Assembly: GCF_001753205.1 (NCBI RefSeq)
Contig: NZ_CP017560.1
Location: 2,790,001-2,854,000, forward strand
Source of the DNA: Sporosarcina ureilytica
GTDB taxonomy: Bacteria > Bacillota > Bacilli > Bacillales_A > Planococcaceae
Direction of reading: 5' to 3'
DNA: 64,000 nt
The position numbers and the translations under genes were made by a program. Numbering within the stretch: position 1 is the first letter of the stretch; every line of letters begins with the position of its first letter. The notes beneath the pieces are model-generated. The model did no database searches, was not told where the DNA came from, and was given only the letters and a program-made list of their open reading frames with translations. Positions 26,183 to 34,548 of this stretch are shown in pieces.

Positions 26183-26446
26183 TTATTTTTTATAATAGTT
26201 AATTAGCGACTTGGCAACTTCTTCTGCATTCACTTTATACGTTCCAGCATCGATTTGTTCTTTAATCTTTTGCACATGGTCTTTTCTTTCCGCTGCATAC
26301 GAATTTATTTCTGAAAGTTTTTTTGCCTCAGACGAAATTTCAATTTTATCTTGTTGTTGAGCACTATGTTGAGCTGATTTACCAACTTTAAGCTCATTGG
26401 CCTTATAAGGATTTACCGCTGGGATATTTACTCTATTAATTTTCAT
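26183..26446 (-). CDS. flgM: Anti-sigma factor FlgM
   Basis: 87 residues with the start at 26446 (MKINRVNIPAVNPYK), preceded by AAGGAG. The C-terminal half (DKIEISSEAKKLSEI to VAKSLINYYKK) is the sigma-28/sigma-D-binding part. FlgM holds sigma-D inactive until the hook is complete and FlgM is exported. A sigma-D promoter directly upstream gives negative feedback. Confidence 0.92.
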   Translation of the reverse strand: MKINRVNIPAVNPYKANELKVGKSAQHSAQQQDKIEISSEAKKLSEINSYAAERKDHVQKIKEQIDAGTYKVNAEEVAKSLINYYKK

Positions 26447-26483
26447 CGCGTCCCACTCCTTCATAATTTCGTTCTTACTCTGT

Positions 26484-26511
26484 TATGTCGGTATATTTCC
26501 TTGATCATTTA
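26484..26511 (-). promoter_or_regulatory. Sigma-D promoter upstream of flgM
   Basis: On the minus strand TAAA (26511-26508) is followed after 16 bases by CCGACATAAC, matching TAAA-N15-(G)CCGATAT with one mismatch. It overlaps the end of yvyF, so the flgM-flgL genes can be transcribed apart from the comF genes. Confidence 0.7.
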
Positions 26512-26940
26512 GAGGTCTTTTGTACGATTATCTTGGCGGTTCTTATAGTAGCCTTTAGCATCAGATTGGCGCACAGCATCTCTAAATTTTTGAGCAGCTT
26601 CATACTCATTCAAATCACTTTTCAACTCTGTCACGCATGTTTTGCATAGTTTCCCGCTCGATGTCAGGCTACCACATTTGTCGCATGGAAACCCCAAGTT
26701 TGGATATAGAGCGGGTTGTAAGCGCCCCGTTCTAGCCCATTTGTGAAGCAACGATTCTTTGACACCCGTCACTTCAATAATTCGTTCAATCGTTGCTGCA
26801 CGGTTTTCTCTTTTTCTTAAAAAACGGTACACTTCTTCGTATTCCTTTTCCTCTTCTTGTGCACATAGTACGCAAACTTCCCGCACGCCTATGTAGTTGA
26901 AAAAGTTTCCACAATTTGGACAGTTTCTTAGTTCAGCCAT
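26509..26940 (-). CDS. yvyF: Flagellar operon protein YvyF
   Basis: About 143 residues. Two zinc-ribbon-like cysteine clusters (CPNCGNFF with CVLCAQ at the N-terminus; CDKCG with CKTC near 95-110) flank a helix-turn-helix-like segment (IIEVTGVKESLLHKWARTGRL). Conserved between comFC and flgM in Bacillales; a regulatory role is presumed. Two adjacent ATG codons start the frame; the second is used here. Confidence 0.85.
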   Translation of the reverse strand: MAELRNCPNCGNFFNYIGVREVCVLCAQEEEKEYEEVYRFLRKRENRAATIERIIEVTGVKESLLHKWARTGRLQPALYPNLGFPCDKCGSLTSSGKLCKTCVTELKSDLNEYEAAQKFRDAVRQSDAKGYYKNRQDNRTKDL

Positions 26941-26961
26941 CAATTTCTATCCTTTCAATAT

Positions 26962-27567
26962 CTATTTCGCACGAATTAACGTCACAGCTTCAACGCGCAC
27001 TGCACCAGCATCTTTTAATACTTTCGCCGCATGCTGTAGCGTCGTTCCCGTTGTATAAATATCATCGATGAGTGTATACGTTTCCGGTTGAATTTGAATT
27101 TCTTGTTTCAATGCAAATAAAGGATTCATTTCCAGTCGTTCACGTCTCGTTTTTTCACCCATTGCACCTGTATCAAGTTTTTCTAATACATTGATATAAG
27201 GGATATTTGCAGCATCAAGTAATGCCTCTACTTGCGCAAATGTCCTGGCAAGTTTTTTCTTAGGATGCATTGGAATCGGCACGATATTCGTTTTACTCTT
27301 TAATACTTCGTTAATTTCTTTTCTAAAGACCTTTGCCAATGCAATGTCTTGTAAAAACTTAAATTGATGTAAATACTCTTTCATCGCATCGTTATAAGTG
27401 AATAGTGATGTGATGTATGCGATTTCTGAACTATTATCTATAATATCGGTTCTTTCAAATGAATTTGAACACCTTTCGCAAATTACCTCTTGTTCTTCCA
27501 GTCCAACAAGCGATTTCCAAGAGGGCATCGATACTAAATACGCCGCACAAAGCAAACACTCTTTCAT
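26962..27567 (-). CDS. comFC: ComF family phosphoribosyltransferase-like competence protein
   Basis: 201 residues: N-terminal zinc-binding cysteines (CLLC, CERC) and a C-terminal phosphoribosyltransferase fold with the PRPP loop TLIDDIYTTGTTLQHAAKVL. ComFC is needed for efficient transformation, probably acting with ComFA on incoming DNA. It overlaps comFA by four bases; the comFB gene that separates them in B. subtilis is absent here. Confidence 0.92.
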   Translation of the reverse strand: MKECLLCAAYLVSMPSWKSLVGLEEQEVICERCSNSFERTDIIDNSSEIAYITSLFTYNDAMKEYLHQFKFLQDIALAKVFRKEINEVLKSKTNIVPIPMHPKKKLARTFAQVEALLDAANIPYINVLEKLDTGAMGEKTRRERLEMNPLFALKQEIQIQPETYTLIDDIYTTGTTLQHAAKVLKDAGAVRVEAVTLIRAK

Positions 27568-28949
27568 AATTTCCCTCCTTTCTTATTCAAATTAAGTATT
27601 TCCTGTCTCGCATCATCCATCGCATTTGAAATTCCGTGATGAAAAAGAACGAAATCTCCATCTGGATAAGTGACAGCGCGTCCAACACGCCCGCCGATTT
27701 GAACGAGTGCGCCTTTCGTAAAAATTTGTTGTTCCGCACCTACGACGGCAACCTGAACATTCGGTATCGTAATGCCGCGTTCTAATATGGTCGTCGTTAA
27801 TAATCCAGGAACTTTATTGTTTCTTAAAGCAAGGACATGTGCTTTACGATTTTCATGAGCAGCGTGGACGGATTGAATGCGTTCATCGACTGTTTGAAAG
27901 ATCGGCAAAGCTTTTTCCATTAATTCGATGTGATGAAAGAAAATAAGAAATGGTTGTTCTCGTTCTAACCTTTTACGAATCCAGTTTACAAGTTTGGGTG
28001 GAAGTATTCCTTTTTCGATTTTCTGTTTATAATTCCATAAAGATTCGTACCGTGGGACTGGGAGGGGATGTCCATGAAAGCGTCGGGGAATGGACGAGAT
28101 TGCCGCATGCTGTGTTGCTTGTGCAATAAGTTGTTTCGACGGCGTTGCTGTGACGAAATGAATGGGCGCATCCTGTTTCGCTGCTTTCTTTACTGCACGT
28201 TTTAACGTTTCGTCTGCTGTGTAGGGAAAAGCATCTGCTTCATCGACAAAAACGACATCGAAAGCTTCTTGAAAACGATACAGTTGATGGGTCGTCGCTA
28301 GGATCAGTTGAGCAGGTTCCAGACTCGGTTTTGCACCGCCATACAATGCATCGATGGGTGTCTTTGGAAAAGCCGCTTTCAAACGCGGTTCAAGTTCTAA
28401 AATTACATCGACTCGCGGGGCTGCAAGACAGACGCGTTTTCCTTCTTTTAATAATTCATAGATCGGCTCAAATAAAATCTCTGTCTTCCCCGCCCCACAT
28501 ACCGCATAAATGAGATGTGACTTTTTCTGACGATTACTCTCAATCAGTTCAGCAGAGGCCTTTTTCTGTAAAGGGGTCAAATTTCCTTGCCAAGCCATTT
28601 GATGTTCATTAGCAAATACTAAGTCTTCACCAGTCCACGTAATCAGTTCCGTACAAACGGACACGCGACCCATCTTGAGACATTGCCGGCAGTAAGCACA
28701 TGGCCCATCACACTTCGCACAATGAAAGGTTGTAAATCTGGACTGCTCTTCATTTTCACAGCGACGACAAAAATAATATCTTTGCTGAAAGAACTTCGTT
28801 GTTTTCGATACGCCGGAAATGACTTTTATTTGACCAGCAGCAATATGTTCATCGATAATTTCAGCAGCAAAAGGGATATGTTCCCGATGCCAAATACGAC
28901 CTGCTAAAAAATCTCTTACAGTAAAAACGGTATCTTTCATCTCGAACAT
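27564..28949 (-). CDS. comFA: DEAD-box competence helicase/translocase ComFA
   Basis: 461 residues. An N-terminal four-cysteine zinc finger (CRRC, CAKC, CAYC region, 60-95), Walker A in YAVCGAGKTEILF near 157, Walker B VDEADAFPY near 236, and motif VI in GGRVGRA near 423. A membrane-associated ATPase that drives internalisation of single-stranded DNA during transformation. First gene of the comF unit, 13 bases after degV. Confidence 0.93.
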   Translation of the reverse strand: MFEMKDTVFTVRDFLAGRIWHREHIPFAAEIIDEHIAAGQIKVISGVSKTTKFFQQRYYFCRRCENEEQSRFTTFHCAKCDGPCAYCRQCLKMGRVSVCTELITWTGEDLVFANEHQMAWQGNLTPLQKKASAELIESNRQKKSHLIYAVCGAGKTEILFEPIYELLKEGKRVCLAAPRVDVILELEPRLKAAFPKTPIDALYGGAKPSLEPAQLILATTHQLYRFQEAFDVVFVDEADAFPYTADETLKRAVKKAAKQDAPIHFVTATPSKQLIAQATQHAAISSIPRRFHGHPLPVPRYESLWNYKQKIEKGILPPKLVNWIRKRLEREQPFLIFFHHIELMEKALPIFQTVDERIQSVHAAHENRKAHVLALRNNKVPGLLTTTILERGITIPNVQVAVVGAEQQIFTKGALVQIGGRVGRAVTYPDGDFVLFHHGISNAMDDARQEILNLNKKGGKL

Positions 28950-28962
28950 ACCCCCACTTAAT

Positions 28963-29808
28963 TTAGTTTCCTTTTTTCACCCAACCAAGGCCCATTGATC
29001 CTTCTCCTAAATGCGTACCAATGACTGGACCGAAATGGCTAATTGTAAAATCGACATTCGGCAATTTCGCGGATAATTCTTTCAACCACTTCTCCGCATC
29101 TTCCGGACAATTCGCATGAATAATCGCTGCTTCCAATGGCATTTTCGCAGCATCTTCCGCAAGCATCTCCGCAATTCGCTTCATCGCCTTTTTACGTGTA
29201 CGTATTTTTTCAAAAGGAACAATTACTTTATCCTCAAAATGTAAGATTGGCTTAACTTGTAATAAACTCCCGATAAAAGCTTGCGCTCCTGACAATCTGC
29301 CGCCACGTTGTAAATGCGCCAAATCATCCACCATAAAATAAGCGCGCATCGTTTTTTTCATTTCATTTAATTCGGCTAAAATTGTTTCCGGTGAAGCCCC
29401 TTCTTTTGCAAGTTCCGCCGCACGAAGAACATAAAATCCTTGGGGACAACAAGACAATTCCGAGTCAAACGCATACACGTCAACACCGTCTACCATTTCA
29501 CCGGCTTGTACTGCTCCCGCATACGTTCCACTAATGCCGCTAGATAAATGAATCGAAATAATGGCGTCGTATTCTTCTTTTAGCGATTCAAATAAAGAAA
29601 CAAACCTTCCGATCGGCGGTTGCGACGTTTTTGGTAACGGGCCATCTCCTCGAACCCGGTCGTAAAACTCCGTCGAAGAAATATCCACCTCTTCATCATA
29701 TGACTCCCCGTCCAAAATGACTGTAAGAGGAATCATTTTAATATTGAAATCTTCCATTTTATGTAAGGGCAAATATGCCGTACTATCTGTAACAATCACA
29801 GTTTTCAA
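28963..29808 (-). CDS. degV: DegV family fatty-acid-binding protein
   Basis: 281 residues from a TTG at 29808 (MKTVIVTDSTAYL), chosen because AGGAG lies nine bases upstream. Typical DegV: TDSTAYLP N-terminus, the KTSQPPIGRF lipid-contact region near 80, SSGISGTY near 110, GGRLSGAQAFIGSLLQVKPIL near 170, and the C-terminal FGPVIGTHLGEGSMGLGW. DegV proteins bind one fatty acid, probably delivering it to a fatty-acid kinase. In B. subtilis the next genes are degU-degS; here they are 21 kb away. Confidence 0.9.
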   Translation of the reverse strand: MKTVIVTDSTAYLPLHKMEDFNIKMIPLTVILDGESYDEEVDISSTEFYDRVRGDGPLPKTSQPPIGRFVSLFESLKEEYDAIISIHLSSGISGTYAGAVQAGEMVDGVDVYAFDSELSCCPQGFYVLRAAELAKEGASPETILAELNEMKKTMRAYFMVDDLAHLQRGGRLSGAQAFIGSLLQVKPILHFEDKVIVPFEKIRTRKKAMKRIAEMLAEDAAKMPLEAAIIHANCPEDAEKWLKELSAKLPNVDFTISHFGPVIGTHLGEGSMGLGWVKKGN

Positions 29809-29941
29809 CAATATCAACTCCTAGCTTATATTCTACCTAAATATCAGTGAAATTGGAATGTTGAATTCCGACTTCTTTATTAATGACTTCTATTAGTAAG
29901 GTCAAGTTTCACATAAATAGCTCTAAATTTAGCGAATTTTC

Positions 29942-30290
29942 ATTCCTTTGTGGAATAACACTTCTGTTCGTGATATGTTTTAATAGTATGAGTCAATTTC
30001 GTAAGGTTTAATTTCAGTGGGATAGAGAATAATAGTGTTGGTCTAATTAATTGTTCGTTTATTTAAAGATGTCTCCGTTGATTGTGGTGGAGGGCGGCGA
30101 CTCCTGTGGGATTTAGCCGGACAGGTAAGACCCCGCAGGGAGCGAAGCGACTGAGGAGGCTTACCGCCGGCCCCACGGAAAGCGTCCGCCCGGAACGGAA
30201 ATCAAAATTGTTCGGAATCCGAATAATATGTTTAATCACTAAAGTAATTTAACAGTTATAATTTATTGAATTATTATTCTTTCGTGGAAT
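29942..30290. promoter_or_regulatory. Duplicated palindromic box flanking a repeat, upstream of the enoyl-CoA hydratase gene
   Basis: ATTCC-TTTGT-GGAAT (29942-29956) and ATTCT-TTCGT-GGAAT (30276-30290) lie in two similar stretches of about 50 bases (29935-29986 and 30269-30320; both continue TGATAT-TTTTAAT). They could be copies of a promoter/operator segment separated by insertion of the dispersed repeat at 30087-30200. The rest of the 540-base gap (29809-30347) shows no gene. Confidence 0.4.
30087..30200. repeat. GC-rich dispersed intergenic palindromic element
   Basis: The stretch around GGCGGCGACTCCTGTGGG, CAGGTAAGACCCCGCAGGG and GAGGAGGCTTACCGCC to CCCCACGGAAAGCG is an imperfect palindrome far richer in GC than the surroundings. 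It matches the type of intergenic repeat I know from many Bacillaceae and Planococcaceae genomes. No protein is encoded. Confidence 0.7.
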
Positions 30291-30347
30291 AACTTGTCCC
30301 TACATGATATCTTTTAATTGAATACAAGTTCTAAGGGGGAAATATTC

Positions 30348-31124
30348 ATGGAGACTGTTCTATATGAACAAAGGGGAAATCTTGCTTTAGTGACACTAAA
30401 TCGTCCCGAAGGTCTAAACGCTTTTAATTACGACATGCTTGTCGAACTGGGTCAAATTACGGAAGCCATCAGGATTAATCCGGATATTCGTGTCGTCATT
30501 TTTACAGGCGCAGGGGAACGTTCTTTTAGCGTGGGGGCGGATTTAAAAGAACGTAAAACATTAACAGACTTACAAGTAAAGCGTAATCTTTATAAAATAG
30601 GCGAAGTTTTTACCGCGATTGAACAATTGCCACAACCAACCATCGCGATGATTAACGGTTTTGCATTTGGCGGTGGGACTGAACTCGCGCTTGCATGTGA
30701 CTTCCGCATCGCTGCGGATTCTGCTTTAATGGGCTTAACAGAGACAAGCCTTGCAATTATTCCTGGTGCAGGCGGTACTCAGCGACTTCCGCGTTTAATC
30801 GGAGAAACGAAAGCGTTGGAATTAATTTTAACAGCCCGTCGTTTGAAGGCAGAGGAAGCGTTTGAATATGGCATGCTAACAAAGATAGTCCCGGCAAATG
30901 ATTTATTGGAAGAAACGACTGCCTTTGCCAATCTCATGTTGGCAAACGGTCCGGTGGCTTTACAACAAGCCAAGTTTGCGATTAAAAACGGCATGAACGT
31001 CGACTTACAAACTGGGCTATCCATTGAGCGCAAAGCTTATGAATTAACGATTCCAACTGAAGATCGAATTGAAGCATTAACAGCTTTTGCAGAAAAAAGA
31101 ACGCCGCAATTTCAAGGTAAATGA
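30348..31124 (+). CDS. Enoyl-CoA hydratase/isomerase family protein
   Basis: 258 residues from METVLYEQRGNLALVTLNRPEGLNAF; the ATG at 30348 has AAGGGGGA nine bases upstream. Crotonase-fold marks: FSVGADLKER (first oxyanion-hole glycine region, about 60), AMINGFAFGGGTELALACDFRIA (second oxyanion hole, about 100), and the catalytic glutamate region TSLAIIPGAGGTQRLPRLIG. It probably hydrates enoyl-CoA in fatty-acid or branched-chain amino acid breakdown. The exact substrate is not visible. It stands alone on the plus strand. Confidence 0.88.
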   Translation: METVLYEQRGNLALVTLNRPEGLNAFNYDMLVELGQITEAIRINPDIRVVIFTGAGERSFSVGADLKERKTLTDLQVKRNLYKIGEVFTAIEQLPQPTIAMINGFAFGGGTELALACDFRIAADSALMGLTETSLAIIPGAGGTQRLPRLIGETKALELILTARRLKAEEAFEYGMLTKIVPANDLLEETTAFANLMLANGPVALQQAKFAIKNGMNVDLQTGLSIERKAYELTIPTEDRIEALTAFAEKRTPQFQGK

Positions 31125-31229
31125 ATATATTCTAATTTAGTAGACAAAGTCGTTAATTGACTTTGTCTACTGTTGTTTTATATGGTAAATAGAACAGATT
31201 CTTATTTGGTTGACGAAAGGAAGTACATT

Positions 31230-32117
31230 ATGAAAAGAAAAGCAAGGTCCCGTGAGTTAGACGGCGATTGGATTGTTGAAGAATCCAGTGAACTACTCGA
31301 ATTTTTATATGAAAAACATCCGAATAGAAGCAGAAATGCGGTAAAAGGTGTATTAAGTCGCGGACAAGTTGTTGTAAATGGTAAAGTTTCTACACAATTT
31401 AACGATACACTTCACCCGGGAGACACCGTTCAAATTCATGCGCGTGTTGCAACTGAAACCGTAAAACTGTCAGGGATTCGAATTTTATTCGAAGACGATG
31501 ACATCATAGTCATTGAAAAAGAGGCAGGGTTATTAACGGTCGCTTCTAAAAATGAACGGCACGTAACCGCTTATCGTCAGTTAATGGATTATGTAAAAAC
31601 CGTTCATCCGAACAATCGTATCTTTATCGTTCACCGTTTAGATCGGGATACGTCCGGCGTGATGATTTTTGCGAAAAGTAAAGACATCCAACAAACTTTA
31701 CAAGACAATTGGCATGACATCGTTCCAGAACGTGCCTATGTTGCGCTAGTTGAAGGTCGCGTGAAAAAAGACGGAACAATTACTTCATGGCTAAAAGAAA
31801 ATCGAGCGTTTATCGTCTATTCCAGCGATAGGCCGAATGACGGACAAAAAGCGGTGACACATTATAAAGTATTGAAAACGAGCCGCCAAAATTCGTTATT
31901 AGAAGTTCATTTGGAAACAGGTAGAAAAAATCAAATCCGTGTCCATATGCAAGACATCGGAAACCCAATTGTTGGGGATAAAAAATACGGTGCACGAACT
32001 CGCCCTATCGGCAGACTCGGTTTACATGCACATAAAATTTCATTTACCCACCCGACAACCGGTGAATTCCTAACTTTTGAATCTAAAGTGCCTGCATCCT
32101 TTTTAAAAGGATTTTAA
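31230..32117 (+). CDS. RluA-family 23S rRNA/tRNA pseudouridine synthase
   Basis: 295 residues from MKRKARSRELDGDW; the ATG at 31230 has GAAAGGAAG upstream. An N-terminal S4-type RNA-binding domain (RNAVKGVLSRGQVVVNGKV) precedes the catalytic domain with HRLDRDTSGVMIFAKS, whose aspartate is the nucleophile, and the C-terminal GRKNQIRVHMQDIGNPIVGDKKYG. RluD/YjbO-like. The target site cannot be told from the sequence. Confidence 0.9.
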   Translation: MKRKARSRELDGDWIVEESSELLEFLYEKHPNRSRNAVKGVLSRGQVVVNGKVSTQFNDTLHPGDTVQIHARVATETVKLSGIRILFEDDDIIVIEKEAGLLTVASKNERHVTAYRQLMDYVKTVHPNNRIFIVHRLDRDTSGVMIFAKSKDIQQTLQDNWHDIVPERAYVALVEGRVKKDGTITSWLKENRAFIVYSSDRPNDGQKAVTHYKVLKTSRQNSLLEVHLETGRKNQIRVHMQDIGNPIVGDKKYGARTRPIGRLGLHAHKISFTHPTTGEFLTFESKVPASFLKGF

Positions 32118-32128
32118 TAACCAATGAC

Positions 32129-32160
32129 AAAGCCGCCCTTTTCATAAAAGGACGGCTTTT
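32129..32160. terminator. Bidirectional terminator between the pseudouridine synthase and comFB genes
   Basis: AAAGCCGCCCTTTT (32129-32142) pairs with AAAAGGACGGCTTT (32146-32159) and is followed by T residues on the plus strand and by a T-run on the minus strand. It overlaps the last codons of comFB. Confidence 0.8.
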
Positions 32161-32366
32161 GATTTATTCATTAAGTTTACAACGTGGATTTTCCGAGACA
32201 ACGGTTGATGATCGGGATTGACGATATACCGTGGCGGTAAATTATTCAGTGCATGGGCCATAATGTCATCCAAACATCTATCACAAGAGCAAATTAATTT
32301 TAATTCAGTTTTATTACGTAGTAAAACATCACGTACAATAATTTCCATTACATTTTTAATGGTCAT
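32142..32366 (-). CDS. ComFB-like competence protein, orphan copy
   Basis: 74 residues. The central stretch CSCDRCLDDIMAHALNNLPPRYIV is the ComFB signature (CxCxxCxxDIxAxxLNxLPPxYVV), suggesting a cysteine-based metal site. In B. subtilis comFB sits between comFA and comFC; here those two genes overlap and the ComFB homologue is 3 kb away beyond degV. Function in competence is unclear even in B. subtilis; other ComFB-domain proteins bind cyclic di-nucleotides. Confidence 0.75.
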   Translation of the reverse strand: MTIKNVMEIIVRDVLLRNKTELKLICSCDRCLDDIMAHALNNLPPRYIVNPDHQPLSRKIHVVNLMNKSKAVLL

Positions 32367-32439
32367 TTATCATCCCTCAGTCTTCCTATTCAAGTCATGT
32401 TTCAATCTTACATGTGAAACGACTAGGGATGCAAATGTA

Positions 32440-34416
32440 TTATAAATATCTTTCGAACCAACCAGTAATTTCATTTAACCTGGCAATGCGTAAATTTGGC
32501 AGGCCTGTACGGGATAAATTATGATCCGCATCTGGGAATCGAACAAATTCCGTTTCTTTCCCCATACTTTTCAGCGTAATATATAATTGTTCCGCCTGCT
32601 CCATCGGACAACGCAAATCATCCTCACTATGGAGAATTAACAACGGTGTCTCAATATTTTTTGCATATTTTAACGGTGAGAAATTCCACAGCTTTTCTAC
32701 ATCATTCATATCCGCGTCGTGTTGCCATTCATTAAAGTAATACCCGATGTCGGATACACCAAAGAAACTAATCCAGTTCGAAATCGAACGTTGTGTCACT
32801 GCAGCTTTAAACCGATTCGTATGCCCAACAATCCAGTTCGTCATAAAACCGCCGTAACTACCGCCAGTTACGCCAAGTCTCTCCGTATCAATCCAATCGT
32901 TATGTTCAATTGCATAATCAAGACCAGCGATAATATCCTCGTAATCACCGCCACCGTAATCGCCACGTACCGCATTGACATGTTCTTGGCTATACCCATG
33001 GCTTCCGCGCGGATTCACATATAGAACGCCGTACCCTTGCGCCGCAAGCAGTTGCAATTCATGGAAAAACGTATTTGCATACATCGCTGCAGGTCCACCG
33101 TGAATTTCAACAATAAGTGGATATTTCTTCCCTTCTTCGTAGCCAACAGGTTTCATTAGCCAACCGTGCACGTCCCAACCTTTTGCACCTTTATAAACAA
33201 TCGCTTCTGGCTCAACAAGTTCCACTTGCTCAACATACGCTTTATTGAACGTCGTAAGTACTTGTCTTTCCCCTGTTGCAATTGTTTGCTTATAAAGTTC
33301 TCCCGGATTGACCGCGTTACTGACGGCAACAATTGCAAACGCTCCGTCTCTAGAAACTTGGACATCATAAATATGTTCATTTTCCGGCGACGCTGGATAA
33401 ATTGCCCCGTCAAGGGATGCATAATAAAGACGTACATCTCCCATCGTTGACAACCTGAAATATAGGTCATTATTTTCTGTCCATATAACAGACGGTGCAC
33501 TCGTTCCTTGTTGAAGGTCAGCAACAACACTATCTCCGACTGGCGCATCGAGGCTATCCGTTAAACAAGTGCGGCTTTCACTTTGTCTATCGTACACATA
33601 AAGTTCGGATTGCGTCGCATTTTGGTAAGTCCTGTCCGCGCCGACAAAAGCGATATAGCGATCATCATAAGAAAATGCAACGCCTCCGTAATAGCCCTCC
33701 TCATCAATTAGTACGGTTTCTTCTTTTGAATGAACATCGGCGAGATAAAGCGGTTGGCGAAATTCAAAGTCTTGATTTTCCGCACGATTCACGCCGTATA
33801 CAATTTCGTCACCACTATGTGAAACAGTCATTAAACTATATTGATGATTTCCTTCCGTAAACTGTGTAACGTCTCCACTTTCAATATCCACGACGCCAAT
33901 ATGACGATAGGAATCTTGTGGAATTAAGCCTACACCATCCATTTGGTATTTCATTTTCGTCACGCGATATGGTTCTGGCTTTTTCTTTTCATCCTTTTCC
34001 TCTTTATCCGTAAAAGTTTGACCTTCTTTCACCGACGCATTCACCCATATTTTCTTGCCACATGGTGACCAAACAAAACTAGAAACCCCTTGTCCAAAAT
34101 CAGTTACTTTCTTTGCTTCCCCGCCTTTTGCAGGAAGTATGTATACTTGATTTTTATCATCCCGATTCGATAAAAAGGCGATTTGTTTTCCATCGCTAGA
34201 CCATGCTGGTGAGGAAACACGTTCATTGCCATATGTCCATTGCGTCACTTCCGTTGCTTCTAAATCGACGTGAAATAAATTCGCTACGTATTTATTTTCT
34301 TCTTCATCCATATGCGTTTTCACAAAAACTGCTTCCTGACCGTCCGGTGAAAGTTTCGGACTCGCGACGGATGCTAGTTCAAATAAATCTTCTACTTTTA
34401 GCTTTCTCTTTTCCAT
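32440..34416 (-). CDS. S9 family prolyl oligopeptidase-type peptidase (YuxL-like)
   Basis: 658 residues. The N-terminal half (about 1-390) is a WD40-like beta-propeller (SPDGQEAVFVKT, SSDGKQIAFLSNRDDKNQVYILP). The C-terminal half is an alpha/beta hydrolase with the nucleophile serine in VTGGSYGGFMTNW (about 520), an aspartate in LLILHSEDDLRCP and a histidine in DADHNLSR. Belongs to the acylaminoacyl-peptidase branch; no signal peptide, so cytoplasmic oligopeptide trimming is likely. Confidence 0.88.
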   Translation of the reverse strand: MEKRKLKVEDLFELASVASPKLSPDGQEAVFVKTHMDEEENKYVANLFHVDLEATEVTQWTYGNERVSSPAWSSDGKQIAFLSNRDDKNQVYILPAKGGEAKKVTDFGQGVSSFVWSPCGKKIWVNASVKEGQTFTDKEEKDEKKKPEPYRVTKMKYQMDGVGLIPQDSYRHIGVVDIESGDVTQFTEGNHQYSLMTVSHSGDEIVYGVNRAENQDFEFRQPLYLADVHSKEETVLIDEEGYYGGVAFSYDDRYIAFVGADRTYQNATQSELYVYDRQSESRTCLTDSLDAPVGDSVVADLQQGTSAPSVIWTENNDLYFRLSTMGDVRLYYASLDGAIYPASPENEHIYDVQVSRDGAFAIVAVSNAVNPGELYKQTIATGERQVLTTFNKAYVEQVELVEPEAIVYKGAKGWDVHGWLMKPVGYEEGKKYPLIVEIHGGPAAMYANTFFHELQLLAAQGYGVLYVNPRGSHGYSQEHVNAVRGDYGGGDYEDIIAGLDYAIEHNDWIDTERLGVTGGSYGGFMTNWIVGHTNRFKAAVTQRSISNWISFFGVSDIGYYFNEWQHDADMNDVEKLWNFSPLKYAKNIETPLLILHSEDDLRCPMEQAEQLYITLKSMGKETEFVRFPDADHNLSRTGLPNLRIARLNEITGWFERYL

Positions 34417-34505
34417 GTTAATTCCCCCTAAACTGAGTGCTCTCTACTTATTTCGACATTCGTAACATTATCCCTTTATTTTTATTAAAAAGAAAAGAAA
34501 CTAAA

Positions 34506-34539
34506 AAGGACCTCGCAAGAATAGCTACGAAAGGTCCTT
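34506..34539 (-). terminator. Terminator after the acyl-CoA synthetase gene
   Basis: AAGGACCT (34506-34513) and AGGTCCTT (34532-34539) form a stem; on the minus strand the stem is followed by TTTTTAG. It lies ten bases beyond the acyl-CoA synthetase stop. Confidence 0.75.
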
Positions 34540-34548
34540 GTCCTACCC

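Noticed and set aside
30087..30200. Insertion sequence or transposon
   Set aside because: No transposase frame, only a short palindromic element; classified as a dispersed repeat.
33156..33860. Frames of 90-130 codons on both strands inside the S9 peptidase gene
   Set aside because: They overlap a long, well-conserved gene and lack ribosome sites and family motifs.
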